Below are positions 46,990 to 57,667 of a DNA stretch of 64,000 nucleotides, piece after piece. The notes under the pieces were generated by a model, which was given only the letters and a program-made list of their open reading frames with translations, ran no database searches and was not told the origin of the DNA. The position numbers and the translations under genes were made by a program. Origin of the DNA: Bullera alba (taxonomy: Eukaryota > Basidiomycota > Tremellomycetes > Tremellales > Bulleraceae); contig BCIX01000001.1 of the NCBI GenBank assembly GCA_001600095.1, forward strand, positions 620,001 to 684,000. The letters are read 5' to 3'. Every line of letters starts with the position of its first letter. Within the stretch, counting starts at the first letter, position 1.

Positions 46990-48863
46990 ATGCCAATCGC
47001 AACTTCAAAGTCGTGCGCTACGTGTCAGAAACCATGCTATCCAACGGAGAAAGTATCCATATCGGATCTCTGGGTCCATAAACAGGGTTGCCTGAAGGTA
47101 AGTACGGAATCCTTGGAACGCCTCACATCGCTGACTGTGCAATTAGTGCTCCGTCTGCTTCACGACTTTGTCCCTTAGGTATGTGCAGATCGAAGGTGTG
47201 ACTGTGGTGGAGTTTGATCGCTGACGGTACCGCACTCAGCTCTGTATACATAGCACCCTCACCTTTGCCTCCAAATGAGCGACAGCTGTTCTGCGCCAAG
47301 GATGTGCCGAAGGTTGTGCATACTACGGTAGTCGATTCGCTAGCACTACGAGCGGCAATGAGTGAGTAAAACCCTACCATGTGACTGTAGTACTTGCAAC
47401 AACTGGGTTGATACTCGTCTGTAGACGCACCCAAATCCACTATCACCCCTCCGGGAACCTTCGCTCCTGTCAAAAACAAAGGCAGCACAAAGTCGATCAG
47501 GTTCAAGGGTCTTACCCTACGGTCAAGAGCCATCAAAGCGGGGCTTGGTGAGCTTTCGCGTCCATCATGGAAGTCAGCTCCAGTGCTGATAGTAGATCAC
47601 TATAGAAGCTCCGAAACTCAACCTCCGAGGACTGATGAAACAAACAACAATCGTGGGAACTGTCCCTGGCTCACCTCTTGATTCTTGGGATATCGTCCAT
47701 GCTCTCAGTAAGTCGAGCTAATGGCCTGAACGACTCGACTCCAACGAGACTCTCCCGACGTAGATGCGCAATCGCAAGTTTCCTCCCCGATCCAGGATCA
47801 TCCCGCCATCCACGCCCAGCGCACGGGCTCATCGGCGTCAAGTTTCCCCATGCCCAGCCAGCCGCTCATGCCGGATTTGACGGGTGAAAAGGCCTCTGAG
47901 CTCGCCAAGGCCGGAAAGGATGAGGAGACATTGACTGTCGAACCTGACCTGTGAGTGTTTATGAGGGTAGATGGGCCGTACTGACAGGGCTCTAGGGTCA
48001 AAAATCTGATCAAAGTCTTCCAGTTGTCTACGGTGGACAATGTCGAAGTCTCACCACCTTCCGATCCACTCACCACGTCCGGATTTGCCGACATCCCCAA
48101 CGATGTTTTCAATGGTGGATCGCTCAAGCCGTCCAGTACGGAGATGCAATTGACGGTCGGGACGATCAAGACCCTCGGCACGCTTGGGTCGAGGCTGGGA
48201 GTGAACGTCAATGGCACCGATACCATGTTCAGCACGGCTCGATCGCACAACACGCCCATCCGCCCAGCACTGTCCGACCTCTTCCTGGTAGGACCACAAA
48301 CACCAGAGGTGAGGATCGAGACTGTTGAAGTGGAAGGGTACGACGATGTGGATGTCACTCCCAAGAGGCCGGGTCTGCAGAGCGAGCTGTCGTTCAGTAT
48401 CACTCCAACTCCAGTTCCGAGCCCAGCTGCAAACTCGATCAAGCTCGCCGAGGATCCAATGTCGATGGATGAATCGACCAAAGTGTCCTACCCAACCCTA
48501 GAGGAAGGTCGACGTGCAATGGAGCTGCTACACTCGCTGTTGCCCTTTGCGGCACATATGATCCCGCTCCCGCAAGTAGACGTTGCCGAAGTCGATGATC
48601 TGGACGAGCCGACTGCGCAAGCGCTTCCAAGCCTGCCATCAAAGGGCTCCTCGCGCTCGGTGGCGTCCACAGTACTGTTCAAAGAGAGTGAACTGGAATT
48701 GGCTCGCGAGGAGCTGGCGCGGGATCTGGAGGATGAGAATCTCGAACTAGTGGTGAGTGAAATTGCAATAGTGACGGTTCAGTGACGGCTGTGGACTAAC
48801 TGCTGCACTTAGATGCTTTTCGAGGAGGAGCCAGAGAGCGTCTGGATCGCCGAAGTAGATTGA
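46990..48863 (+). CDS. single-LIM-domain protein
   Basis: Eight exons (46990-47097, 47147-47178, 47240-47361, 47425-47547, 47606-47707, 47764-47950, 47996-48752, 48813-48863) give 493 aa. A LIM zinc finger occupies about 9-65: CATCQKPCYPTEKVSISDLWVH, then CLKCSVC, then FCAKD. The rest is largely disordered and rich in Ser, Pro and Thr, with basic blocks (STKSIRFKGLTLRSRAIKAGL, LNLRGLMKQ). A predicted acidic helix lies near the end (ELELAREELARDLEDENLEL) and the terminus is EEEPESVWIAEVD. LIM domains mediate protein binding, often to cytoskeletal or transcription partners; the partner here is unknown. No RhoGAP or homeodomain is attached. Confidence 0.85.
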
Positions 48864-49004
48864 GGTGATCACTGCGACTGAACCTTTGGACGATACAGCA
48901 ATAGAACGATACCCAGGCTCTTGATGACTTCAATGATAATGATGATCTATGACATGACGATTAATGGACTGATGCTACACGAATGCTTCCCGATGGCGAG
49001 TCAA

Positions 49005-49453
49005 TCAGAAGTCCTACGTTACCATCATCAACAAAGTCCATTTGTCAATCCGCTCGCACTCACTGTGACTCTCCCGCCGTACTGCCAGTCCCCAGGTCCA
49101 GCCTTGAATGGATCGACTTTCGGGCCACCCTGCTCTCCTGTTCTTGGGTTGACTTCACCCTCAAAGTCCTTCTTGGGCCCTCGTCTGATATCCCTGTGCT
49201 GCTCCGCCAGCTTTTCCAGATCCTCCGCCGATGAGGCTGCTGCTGGAGATGCACCTATGCTCTGATTCGCTTTAAGCAGGGCATCAAACTCCTTCTGGTC
49301 CTTGGCTGGCAGCTGCGGTGGACCAGGCTTGGTGAACGATGCACGGGATGAGATAGCGGATGTCGACGAAATCGATCGGAGTGGAGTGGCTCTGAGAGTC
49401 GTTTTCAATCGGCTTCTTGAGCCGGACGCGATGGCGGTGATAGATCCTAGCAT
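49005..49453 (-). CDS. SDH8: succinate dehydrogenase assembly factor 4 (SDHAF4/Sdh8)
   Basis: Mitochondrial chaperone for flavinated Sdh1 during complex II assembly. Two exons (49064-49453, 49005-49013) give 132 aa. The N-terminus is a presequence (Ser/Arg/Thr-rich, RSRLKTTLRATPLRS). The conserved C-terminal block is DFEGEVNPRTGEQGGPKVDP followed by GDWQYGGRVTDF. The final exon is only 9 nt and supplies Asp-Phe-stop; without splicing the protein would miss the invariant RVTDF end. Start ATG 49453 gives the presequence; upstream in-frame codons lack an ATG with that character. Confidence 0.92.
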
Positions 49454-49845
49454 CTTGCGGGTGGATGTGTGCGGTAGTTCTGCGGCTGAGAGTCTTTTGC
49501 GAGGGAACAATCTAGATCTTTGACGGTGATGACTGATGAAAGGATTGGAGATGATCTGAGTGGAATTTGCGGTAGTGAGCGAGTTGTGCGAGTCATCGGT
49601 GACGACCAAGTCCGACTCAGGGATGCGCGAGATCTGCGACGGAGCGGGATCAATTATTTTGGGAATTGCCACCCAACTCTACCCTGGCTCGGCCCGCAAA
49701 AACAGCTCGAGGGACCACCTGATGAAAGAGATATAAGGGAGCGCGATAGCGACCTCATCTCTTTCAACTCCCATCTTTCCATCGTACACAGTCAGCCAAA
49801 AGCACTCGATCTAACACCTACCAACCAAGCAGTCCCATAACAACA
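49454..49845. promoter_or_regulatory. divergent promoter of SDH8 and metallothionein
   Basis: 392 bp. GATATAAG at 49730-49736 is a plausible TATA box about 110 bp before the metallothionein ATG. Two matches to the HTHNNGCTGD metal-regulatory core (copper-fist factors) lie on the minus strand at 49702-49711 and 49792-49801. The core is degenerate, so chance matches are possible. Confidence 0.4.
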
Positions 49846-50450
49846 ATGTCCGCTACGTGAGTCATGTCTCATCCCCGACTATCTAATGCCCAGACCTCAT
49901 CAGCTGATCCTGTCGTCATAGCTCTTCTGCCGCCCTCCCANCCCCCGCCGGTTCCGCTGCCTGCTCTTGCGAAGGTCACGACAGCCAGTCTTGCGGGTAA
50001 GTCACACATGGTCTCTTGAGCTGGCCCCAATCGCCCCAATCCAAATGCCGCTTCTAGCTCAAGGGCCCGAGCTGACGCTTTGACCCACAGATGCCAGATG
50101 ACCGCTACCTGCAAGTGTGCCCCAGGCAAATGCACTTGTGCCAACTGCCCAACCCACAAGAAGGAGCAGGAGGACAAGGCTTGCTCGTGAGTATAGCTCT
50201 TCGCTCGGCATGTTCAACTTTAGCTGACATCTCGTTCAGGTGTGAGGGTGGATGCAAATGTGCTCCAGGCAAATGCGAGTGCGCCTCGTGCCCCAAGTCC
50301 AACAAGAACAAGTCTTCGGCTTGCGAGTGAGTCAGATACGTCACTCGTCATTTCTGAGCTGCACTGACGTTACACTTCAGCTGTGGCGAGTCCTGCTCGT
50401 GCCCTCCTGGAGAGTGCACCTGTGCCAACTGTTCGGGCAAGAAGGCCTAA
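49846..50450 (+). CDS. modular copper metallothionein (cryptococcal CMT type)
   Basis: Five exons (49846-49856, 49922-49996, 50091-50186, 50240-50326, 50381-50450) give 112 aa with 23 cysteines. Exon 2 ends in CSCEGHDSQSC. Exons 3, 4 and 5 each encode one copy of the same module: C-x3/5-CKCAPGKCTCANCP (exon 3), CKCAPGKCECASCP (exon 4), CSCPPGECTCANCS (exon 5), joined by Lys/Ser-rich linkers. No aromatic residues and no hydrophobic core are present, as in metallothioneins. The repeat style is that of Cryptococcus CMT1/CMT2, which bind Cu(I) and protect against copper. An undetermined base (N) at 49941 leaves one residue in the N-terminal Ala/Pro stretch unknown. Metal choice is inferred from family. 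Confidence 0.9.
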
Positions 50451-51187
50451 ACAGCGCACATCCCCCTTCCTCTGTTAGACGAACCGCACTGCGATGGCTC
50501 TACATGGCAGGAGGGGTTATGCGGATTGGTATCGGTCACGTACAGTCAAAGTACTCGTACTTCAGTTTAGTCAGTGCAGTCCAGTAGTTCAGTCAGTCAA
50601 GTCAGTCCAGTAAAATTGCTCGATGTATATTTGTCAATGCCGTGAAGCAGGACTGACCTCAGAGCATTACCGCATTCATACATAGACCATAGTAAGATTG
50701 CTGACCTTCCGCCAGCTCAGCCGGGCCTCCATAGATCTTCACCCGCGCCCTGTCCATTTGAGACTGGGCGCGTCGAGGCATCGTGCTGATTCCCCACGGA
50801 GGGGGCTGCGACGCAAATCCTCGGATGGGTGTCATCATTGCTGGCGAAGGGTAGCAACTGGTCCTGGACTCCTAGCTCGTCCTCTTTAATGACCTCCGCT
50901 TATTGACTGAGTGTCAAGCCTACTGTGAAAGCGCTGCGGCATTCGACGGTCCGGATGCCGACGCATAGTGTGCCTATGATGACAGGCTTTCGGTTCAGCT
51001 TGAGATTGCCAAGTAAGCATCAGCCTTCGAGATCCTGTTACGAGACCAACGTCTGGCCTTGAGTGGTATACAGTGCATAGCAGTGTTAATACATTATACT
51101 ATCCTGCAATCGAGTCAGCTGATATGCGTCCAGCCGCCATTATCTCACTCACCGTCCATCGTCAAATCCTCCATCATCCTCTCAATT
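50451..51187. other. convergent intergenic region, 0.7 kb
   Basis: No gene supported. A CAGT-rich tract at about 50566-50612, with CAGTCCAGTA twice, lies just past the metallothionein stop, probably in its 3' UTR. Confidence 0.5.
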
Positions 51188-51570
51188 CTAAGCCAAAGGC
51201 GTGAAAAGTCTACAGGCGGATCAGGCTAACGTCTAATGTCAAGTCTTTCAAGACTGGCACTCACTTGATGAGAGAAGATGGTTGCGGGTTCGAGTTCCTG
51301 TATCCGATGTATATCACCAGAGGAATCCATCCGACCGTCACGATCGTCTACAGTTTCTGCCGTCAGTACCACTGCTCCCGGCCTAAATTACCGCGCATGT
51401 TGAAGGCGATAGCTGACCTTGGCAACTCTAATGACATTGTATCAGCGGACTTGACCCGGACTAGAGACCATTCCACGTCCTGAGTCCGGTCGAACGACCG
51501 ACCCCGACCCGAGGTTGACTCACCCGATGGTGGCGTTGAACTTGTCCTTGGTCTCGTCCGAAAAAGCCAT
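51188..51570 (-). CDS. TOM7: TOM complex subunit Tom7
   Basis: Small outer-membrane protein that modulates assembly of the mitochondrial TOM translocase. Four exons (51524-51570, 51418-51427, 51265-51347, 51188-51209) give 53 aa: MAFSDETKDKFNATIG, VAK, TIVTVGWIPLVIYIGYRNS, then NPQPSSLIKLFTPLA. The GWIPLVIYIGY span and the PxPSLIKL.PLA end are the Tom7 signature. Exon 2 is only 10 nt; phase and the residues between the two halves require it. Without microexon handling this gene would be missed or truncated. Confidence 0.9.
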
Positions 51571-52350
51571 CTTTGCAAGTGTCTCCTGGGTTGGTAGCGT
51601 GGTGATGTGCGGTGAGTGAGACGAAGCGGCCAAGTTCAATCTTCGAAGCACGATGTCCGCGAAGCTCCAAGCTCGAAGGCCGAAGCTCGACAACTTTGTC
51701 AATCAAAAGCCGGAACCAAAAGTCTCGAGCCACGTGGCAGGCGATAGATTATTGTCAAGCAGCTATAACGCCCTGACTGCAATCTGGGTGCCCTCCTCGG
51801 AGGATCTGTGATTCTCTCGTATGCCCGAGAACGGCTCAGGAAAGCTACACGAGGAGCGCCTGCATAGCCTCCATCCTAATCTGAGCTGGCGACAACATGA
51901 AAGAAAAGCGCAGGAACGATTTCCACGACAATACCTCACTGCTCTAACGGCCGACCTGATTCCAGAGGGCAATCAGCCATTCACCAGGCAAGAGGGTACG
52001 TGCTAGCAAGACACAGCATATCGTGCACAGGTTTGCATAGTGAGTTCTGGACTCACATTCAGTGGTTCATGGTAACAGCTCCAGGCTGGAGCCAAGTGCT
52101 GTATAGATCCGAGAACAGTCGGGCGTGACTTCGGAGCAGTTCCGAAATCAGCATACTCCCGCCAGATAAATCTACTCTTCATGCGCTTCGCGCAAGCAGC
52201 ATGGACAGCCTCATTGACTGCAGAGGCGTTTGCTGTGCTGAATGACTCTTCTAGAGCACCCTCCATGCTTACGGGCCGATCACACGCCCCAGCTAGACCG
52301 CGCGTAGTTATACAACACTTCGGGGAGAGATAAAACCCCTCCCGGGGAGA

Positions 52351-52369
52351 CTCCGAGATGGGCTCGGAG
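52351..52369. promoter_or_regulatory. inverted repeat CTCCGAG-N5-CTCGGAG
   Basis: Perfect 7-bp arms around ATGGG. Read as CCG-N9-CGG it has the form of a site for a Zn2Cys6 dimer. It lies about 200 bp upstream of the RTA1-family start. Function is inferred. Confidence 0.4.
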
Positions 52370-52463
52370 GACTCCCGAGAGGTGTGCCCCCTTTCGCGTG
52401 CTCCATTGAAACCCTCTCCCGGAGTCATGCAGTGCATAGACGAGAGTCAGAGTGGTGTTCATG

Positions 52464-52471
52464 TATATAAG
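52464..52471 (+). promoter_or_regulatory. TATA box of the RTA1-family gene
   Basis: TATATAAG, 100 bp before the ATG. Few genes in this window have such a clear TATA element. Confidence 0.5.
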
Positions 52472-52570
52472 GGTAGACAATGACCGGTCATTCACACCCC
52501 TCATCCCAAGAAACCGCTCGTCAATCACCCCAAGTCAGCCATCGAAACACACCCGAGAATCGCACGAAAA

Positions 52571-53896
52571 ATGTCGACGGATGAAACGGGCAGATACCTG
52601 GTGTGAGTGCCCAATGGCATGGCAGGTCATGAATCAGCTGACATTGCTGTTGCCTGCTACTAGTACTGGATATGTTCCCAAACTGGCGCTCTCGGTCGTC
52701 GGATTGACATGTTTCCTCGTTCTAGCCATAATCTTCTGGTTCCGTGAGTCCCGAACCCAACAGCCAGTGCTGCTCGGTCAGCTCTCAGAGCTGACACTCC
52801 GTCTCAGGTTTCTGGAGATCCGGAAAGAAGTGGATGCTATGCTTGTGTATCGGAACCACAACAATGGCAGCAGGGTTCGGCATCCGCATCCCCAGCACCA
52901 ATGATCCCTACTCCATTTCCATATACATTCCTCAGACTCTTGTGAGTCCGCGACTCCGAGAAGTGGTCGCATGAGAACGCGGTGACTGACCCTAGTCACA
53001 GTTTATCTTGCTCTCGCCATGTGCATTCCTCGCCCAAAACTACATCCTCCTCCCACGACTTGCCACTTGGCTGGACAGCGAAGATTGCCTGTTCATGAAA
53101 TCGAGAATCATCGTTAGGACCTTTGTCTGGGCGGATGTGATCACTTTCTTGCTGCAAGCCAGCGGCAGTGGTCTGACGGCGATGGACAACCCAAGTCTGC
53201 AGGATGTTGGTCACTGGGTAGGTCAAGACGGCGTATCGGTCTGGCAGGTCGCGCCGCTGACGGCTGCCATCAGATCGCGGTTGTCGGTCTTATTGTCCAA
53301 CTCCTCTTCTTCGCCACTTTCTCGATACTCCTCTTGATCTTCGGGTACAGAGTGTGAGTCAAGACTAGTATGCGAAGCACACACCTGGGTCGTCGCGCTG
53401 ACTAGTGTGATCAAAATAGCCGGAAATCCACCCCATGGAAGTGGTCCAACACTGTCACGACCAAAGCCCCTGGCAGCGATATGACCATGACCACCAGGCT
53501 GGGCTGGCTCGAGGATTGGAGGACGCTCTACTGGGCTCTCGTGTGGACCATCATCGGGTTTCTGGTGAATCTGCCCCTTCTTCCATCGCCAGCCAGTACT
53601 GACCCTCGTCGTGTTAGGTGCGATCGATCTTCCGAATCATCGAGTACGCTCAGGGATACGATGGCGAGCTCCGAACGACAGAGGTCTACTTCTACGTCCT
53701 GGACTCTCTTCCAATCTTCCTCGCCCTGGCCGTTTGGACTGTCGTCTGGCCACCATTGATCTTGACCGAGCACAGCAAGCCATTCCAGGATGCCCACTTG
53801 CACGGCTCCAGTAATGGATACCCGCTGTTGGCGCCAAATGGCGGACGATTGTCCGATCGACATCTGTCGGGAAACTCTGCCTACGGTAAAGTGTAG
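52571..53896 (+). CDS. RTA1-family seven-span membrane protein (lipid-translocating exporter type)
   Basis: Seven exons (52571-52602, 52664-52743, 52808-52941, 53002-53217, 53274-53353, 53420-53564, 53618-53896) give 321 aa. Hydrophobic spans include LALSVVGLTCFLVLAIIFWF, LFILLSPCAFLAQNYILL, IAVVGLIVQLLFFATFSILL and PIFLALAVWTVVWPPL. Family motifs: QASGSGLTAMDN, IFRIIEYAQGYDGEL and the E/D pair in TTEVYFYVLDSLP. RTA1, RTM1 and RSB1 of yeast belong here; Rsb1 is linked to sphingoid base efflux and Rta1 to drug resistance. The substrate of this member is unknown. Seven spans and lack of an ATP-binding domain argue against an ABC pump. A TATA box and a CCG-N9-CGG palindrome upstream suggest inducible control. 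Confidence 0.9.
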
Positions 53897-54180
53897 AGAG
53901 CGGTAGAGGATTGAAGATCAGACGTTTCGACCTCATAGAGAATCAGTAGATATCGAGAAGACTGTAGACTGCCCTTGTTACGAAGAGATGTAACAGTCAA
54001 TTTTAGCGCGATGTATTCCCGCAGGCGACGCTTCTGCTTGTCACTGCCAGACTCGCCGGCGAGAGCCATACTACTGACCTGTGATGCATGTATGTTCGTA
54101 CAGCAGCCGCTGATGGGCAAGGAAGGCGCGGATCAGGTTGAATCCCGGGGAAACCAAAATGTGGATCACCGTCAAGGTCA

Positions 54181-55354
54181 TCAAGCAGTCTTTCTGGTGC
54201 CAACAGCGCTGTGCTTGGCCCATTGCGTCTGAAGCGCCATGTACGACGTGAAAGCACTGAGAAGAGGTCAGGGACTATTTGTTCCAATGACTCTGTCGCT
54301 CACCCTAGGAAACCAAGAACACCGTCGTTGACGTTGGTGTAACCGAGATTCGTGGCCGGAATCCAAATGTCACAAGCGTCCGATACGAGTGCCGAGAGCA
54401 AGGTCTGCCTCTGCCTACAAGATCAATACGGGTCAGAGTCTACTCTCTCACAGCTGGCTCTACTATGGATCCACTCACAGCAAGAGAGCACGGCCCTTCT
54501 CCCTTCGCTCGACCTCCGCCCGGGTCCTGTCCTCCGGGGTCTTCTCGCTCTGAGACTCCTTCTTGGCAATCTGGTTGGAAAGGGCAAATCGCCTTCCATC
54601 GGCTCGGAGTTTAGACAGGGAGGCGATTGTGGAGGCGAGCGAGAGAGAGATACCGGCTAGCCAGAACTTGAAAGACAACCGCTGGAATCGCGCGATTTGG
54701 CTGTTCGGCGATCAAGTTCAGCGTGTATGCCGCCAGAGGAAGGGCAAGGGCAGCCTGACTCACTCTTTGTCATATTTCAGGAATCTGATCGACCCGAGCC
54801 AGACGAGCATGTCATACCCGAAGAAGCCTGCATATCCGACTTGACGACCAATCTGAGCCAAGTGGGCCACCTGACCAGGTCCATACAAGTTGTTGCTGTT
54901 ATCGATCAGATTACGGACGTGGTCAGTGCTGATAGACGAGACTCACACTGGCCGTTGAGCCAGCTTGATGGCAGTTTGGATGAACTCGGCAGGTCGGAAT
55001 AGTCTCAAGACTATTCAACGTCGTTGTGAGCCCACGCGCGACCAGATAATTCGCCTCGGCCTCGACATACCCTTTCGACCCGTTCCAAGACCTTTGTTGA
55101 GTCCGTCGAACCTGTCGGCGGTCTCTATAAGGCCTCTGCGTTTGTATGACCATGATAGTAGTCTTGCCAGATACTGTATTAGTCGATATGCCTAGATGTC
55201 GCGTGAGCTCGAGGATGCAGGATCGCTGATAGCCGGCGAAGGTAGCTGTGTCTGGCTGCACACTCACCTTGTCCCTACCGATAGTGGTCGCAAGGACAGC
55301 AAGAGACTGGTTGAGTTTGGGATGTAGAATGATTGCTGCTGCAAAGGCTGACAT
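54181..55354 (-). CDS. PEX11: peroxisomal membrane elongation factor Pex11
   Basis: Membrane-remodelling protein that drives peroxisome elongation and division. Seven exons (55268-55354, 55070-55191, 54947-55003, 54764-54895, 54479-54700, 54304-54414, 54181-54256) give 268 aa. Signatures: LNQSLAVLATTIGRDKAYRLIQYLARLLSW, LFRPAEFIQTAIKLAQRP, GYAGFFGYDMLVWL, FKFWLAGISLSLASTIASL, and a C-terminal span near LGYTNVNDGVLGFLGAFTSYM. Acceptor choice at exon 3 (start 55003) was fixed by reading frame. No peroxisomal gene cluster surrounds it, but the bioF product at 5-6.7 kb ends in a peroxisomal signal. Confidence 0.92.
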
Positions 55355-55628
55355 GGTGAGTGATGTGATGAGGCTGACAGTGATCAGGCAGACAGACAAG
55401 GATGACAAGGGTCGCCAGCCTGGAACACAAGAGAACAAGAGGTTGACTGTCCCGGGAATGGCGTATCAGAGAGTAACCGGCGGAGGTTAGCGGGGAGGAT
55501 TGAATAAATCCAAAAAAGTTGTTATCAGCAGCCATGCCGATGGCTTTACGCAACCACGATATGAGGCATAGCGGTAAGCTTTGTACATCTCTTGCTACTC
55601 AAGTGCTGCCCATCGATCCGACGCAATC

Positions 55629-57406
55629 ATGTTCCGGCTGAGTCTCAAGTCAGTGTCCAAACTAGCCGCCAATGCGTCGCAACAGACGTGTACCAGATGT
55701 AATCGACCGGCGGCCTTTGAGAGAACATTAGCTACCATCAGCCAGCCGTCCAAGCGATTCCTCTCGCAGACTTCGAATCAGCAGAACAACGAGCGAATCG
55801 GCAACACCTACACTCTCAACGACTACAATTGTGTATCAGGACTCAGCAAGCCAAAGCGGAAGAGCAAGACCCAATCGCACAAACCGCCCAAACGTCGATT
55901 GGAAGCCGCTTCCCAGCCCCTCAGAAATGTGACGTCGTCAACCAGGGGTCCAGTGCTGCAATGTATCGCCCATACCACGGCGGCCAAGTACGACCTGGTC
56001 TCCCTAGGTGTCACTCTGCGGCAACTGGGAGTTAGGTGGGATGAAGTCCCGGAAGGCGATAGGGAGAGAGCATTCGTCATCGGTCCTTGGAAAGGCCGGG
56101 GTGGCGCTGAGAGATTGATTAGAGGCAAAGACATCCGCAGGGTGGTCAACAGCTCGGGAACAGCATACGAGAACGTTGTGGAGGAAGACGATGAAGGAAG
56201 TGACTGGAACGAGAGCTCGTTTGGCTATGGTGATAGAGGAGAGATTTGGGTTTTCAACAACGGAAGCTTTGTCACCTGGGGATTGACGGAAGAGGAGGGT
56301 AGAGCGTTCTTGCGGGAAGTCATCAGGAGAAGAGGTAGTTCAGTCGAGATTGAGAGACTCGCTGTGGGCGAGTACGAGGTTGAGGAGATGGACTTTGTCG
56401 TCGATCCCGATGCGTGAGTACCCAGTGAGACTTCATCGTCGGTCCCAAATTGACATTCCGCTTGATAGCAAAACCAACATTCTCGGTAATCTGATCCTCC
56501 TCGGCTCACCACCTGAGCTATCCACATTCCCTCATTCGCCATCTCTAGCCTCTCTACTTGCCCGATATACGCTATCACTGTCCCTCACCCGCTCAGCTAC
56601 GCTATCCGTGCTTGAGGACAGACTGGACGCACATATCGCCTCTGTCTCAAAGCTACCGCGAGCGCTGGAGAAGTCGGGCGCTCAGCCAATGGGCCGACGT
56701 GAAGTCATCAGGAAATTGGGCGAATTGATGACGCTGAGAATGGCAGTCAATACCCAGGGTGGCGGTTTGGAAGAGACACCCGAGGTGAGCATTTTCCCGC
56801 GCTGGCGTGTCTCATTTGCTGAATACATGGCGAAAGATTTACTGGTCCGAGCCCGAGCTAGAGTGTGAGTAACTCGATCTCGTTGCGGCTGTGCATGGTT
56901 TGACGCTCCGTCTAGCATACTTCGATTCCATCGCTACCGAGTTCGAGATCAAGGAGCGGATTGAGACGTTCAATAAGAAGATCGACTACGCGCAGGAAGT
57001 ACAGAGCACTCTCAGAGCGCTTCTGACTGAGGTGAGTCTGCCTCAGGAATGACGACTGTGTCAATAATCACGGTTGACCCGCCCTACGCAGGCCTCGGCG
57101 CACCGAATGGAAGTCATCATCATTCTCCTCATCGCAGTCGAGGTGGTCATTGTGAGCAAGAACTTCTGGCAATGGAGCATTGGCTGATGTCGCTAGGTTC
57201 TGATACGAGAGGGTCCCGAACTCGGTCACAAGTTCATCTCGCCGCTGATCAGTCTTGGAAAGTCGATCTTGGGCATTGAAGAGCAAGGGAGGACTCCTGC
57301 CGAAGTCTTTGAAGACGAAGGAGACGAGATACGCGAGGTGGCAAGTAGATTGCAACATCTAGGCCTGATGGCGCCGCGGAAGGAGGACAACGTGCGGTTG
57401 GTCTGA
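55629..57406 (+). CDS. DUF155/RMND1-Rmd1 family protein, probably mitochondrial
   Basis: Six exons (55629-56413, 56469-56784, 56837-56864, 56916-57031, 57092-57151, 57197-57406) give 504 aa. The N-terminus is presequence-like (MFRLSLKSVSKLAANASQQ). Family motifs: IAHTTAAKYDLVSLGVTLRQLG, EIWVFNNGSFVTWGLTEEEGRAFL, LPRALEKSGAQPMGRREVIRKLGEL, IYWSEPELESYFDSIATEFEI, LNK-type helix around RIETFNKKIDYAQEV, and a C-terminal membrane span (MEVIIILLIAVEVVI). RMND1 and yeast Mrx10 are inner-membrane proteins needed for or associated with mitochondrial translation; Rmd1/Rmd8 are non-mitochondrial paralogues. The presequence favours the RMND1/Mrx10 branch. Exon 3 is only 28 nt. Confidence 0.88.
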
Positions 57407-57667
57407 GCTATCGCTAGTCTGATAGGTCTCTGTATATGAGCATGCACAACACACATTACTTCTCCTCGCCCGATACTAAGCCATCCAATTGCTTGTCGTA
57501 AATATGCATCTGAGTGTGCAGCAAGGTCTGATATACATTGTGAATGGCAACATAAAAGCAAAGTCGTATGTATTATGACAGACGTGAGTCCCTCCAGGCA
57601 TAGGTACGAGAGGTCCAGGATCCGATATGCCCATGAAAAGGGTGGAGGTGTGATTGAGGATGTGGGT

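Larger units (their letters stand above)
51571..52570. other. divergent intergenic region, 1 kb
   Basis: No gene supported. The 250 bp before the RTA1-family gene hold a perfect inverted repeat (52351-52369), two CGGGGAGA motifs and a TATA box (52464-52471). Confidence 0.5.

Noticed and set aside
49454..49672. N-terminal extension of Sdh8 upstream of ATG 49453
   Set aside because: No ATG supports it, and the 49453 start gives a proper mitochondrial presequence and family length.
52003..52437. 144-codon minus-strand open frame between TOM7 and the RTA1-family gene
   Set aside because: No domain, no splice partners, and it covers the promoter palindrome; treated as non-coding.
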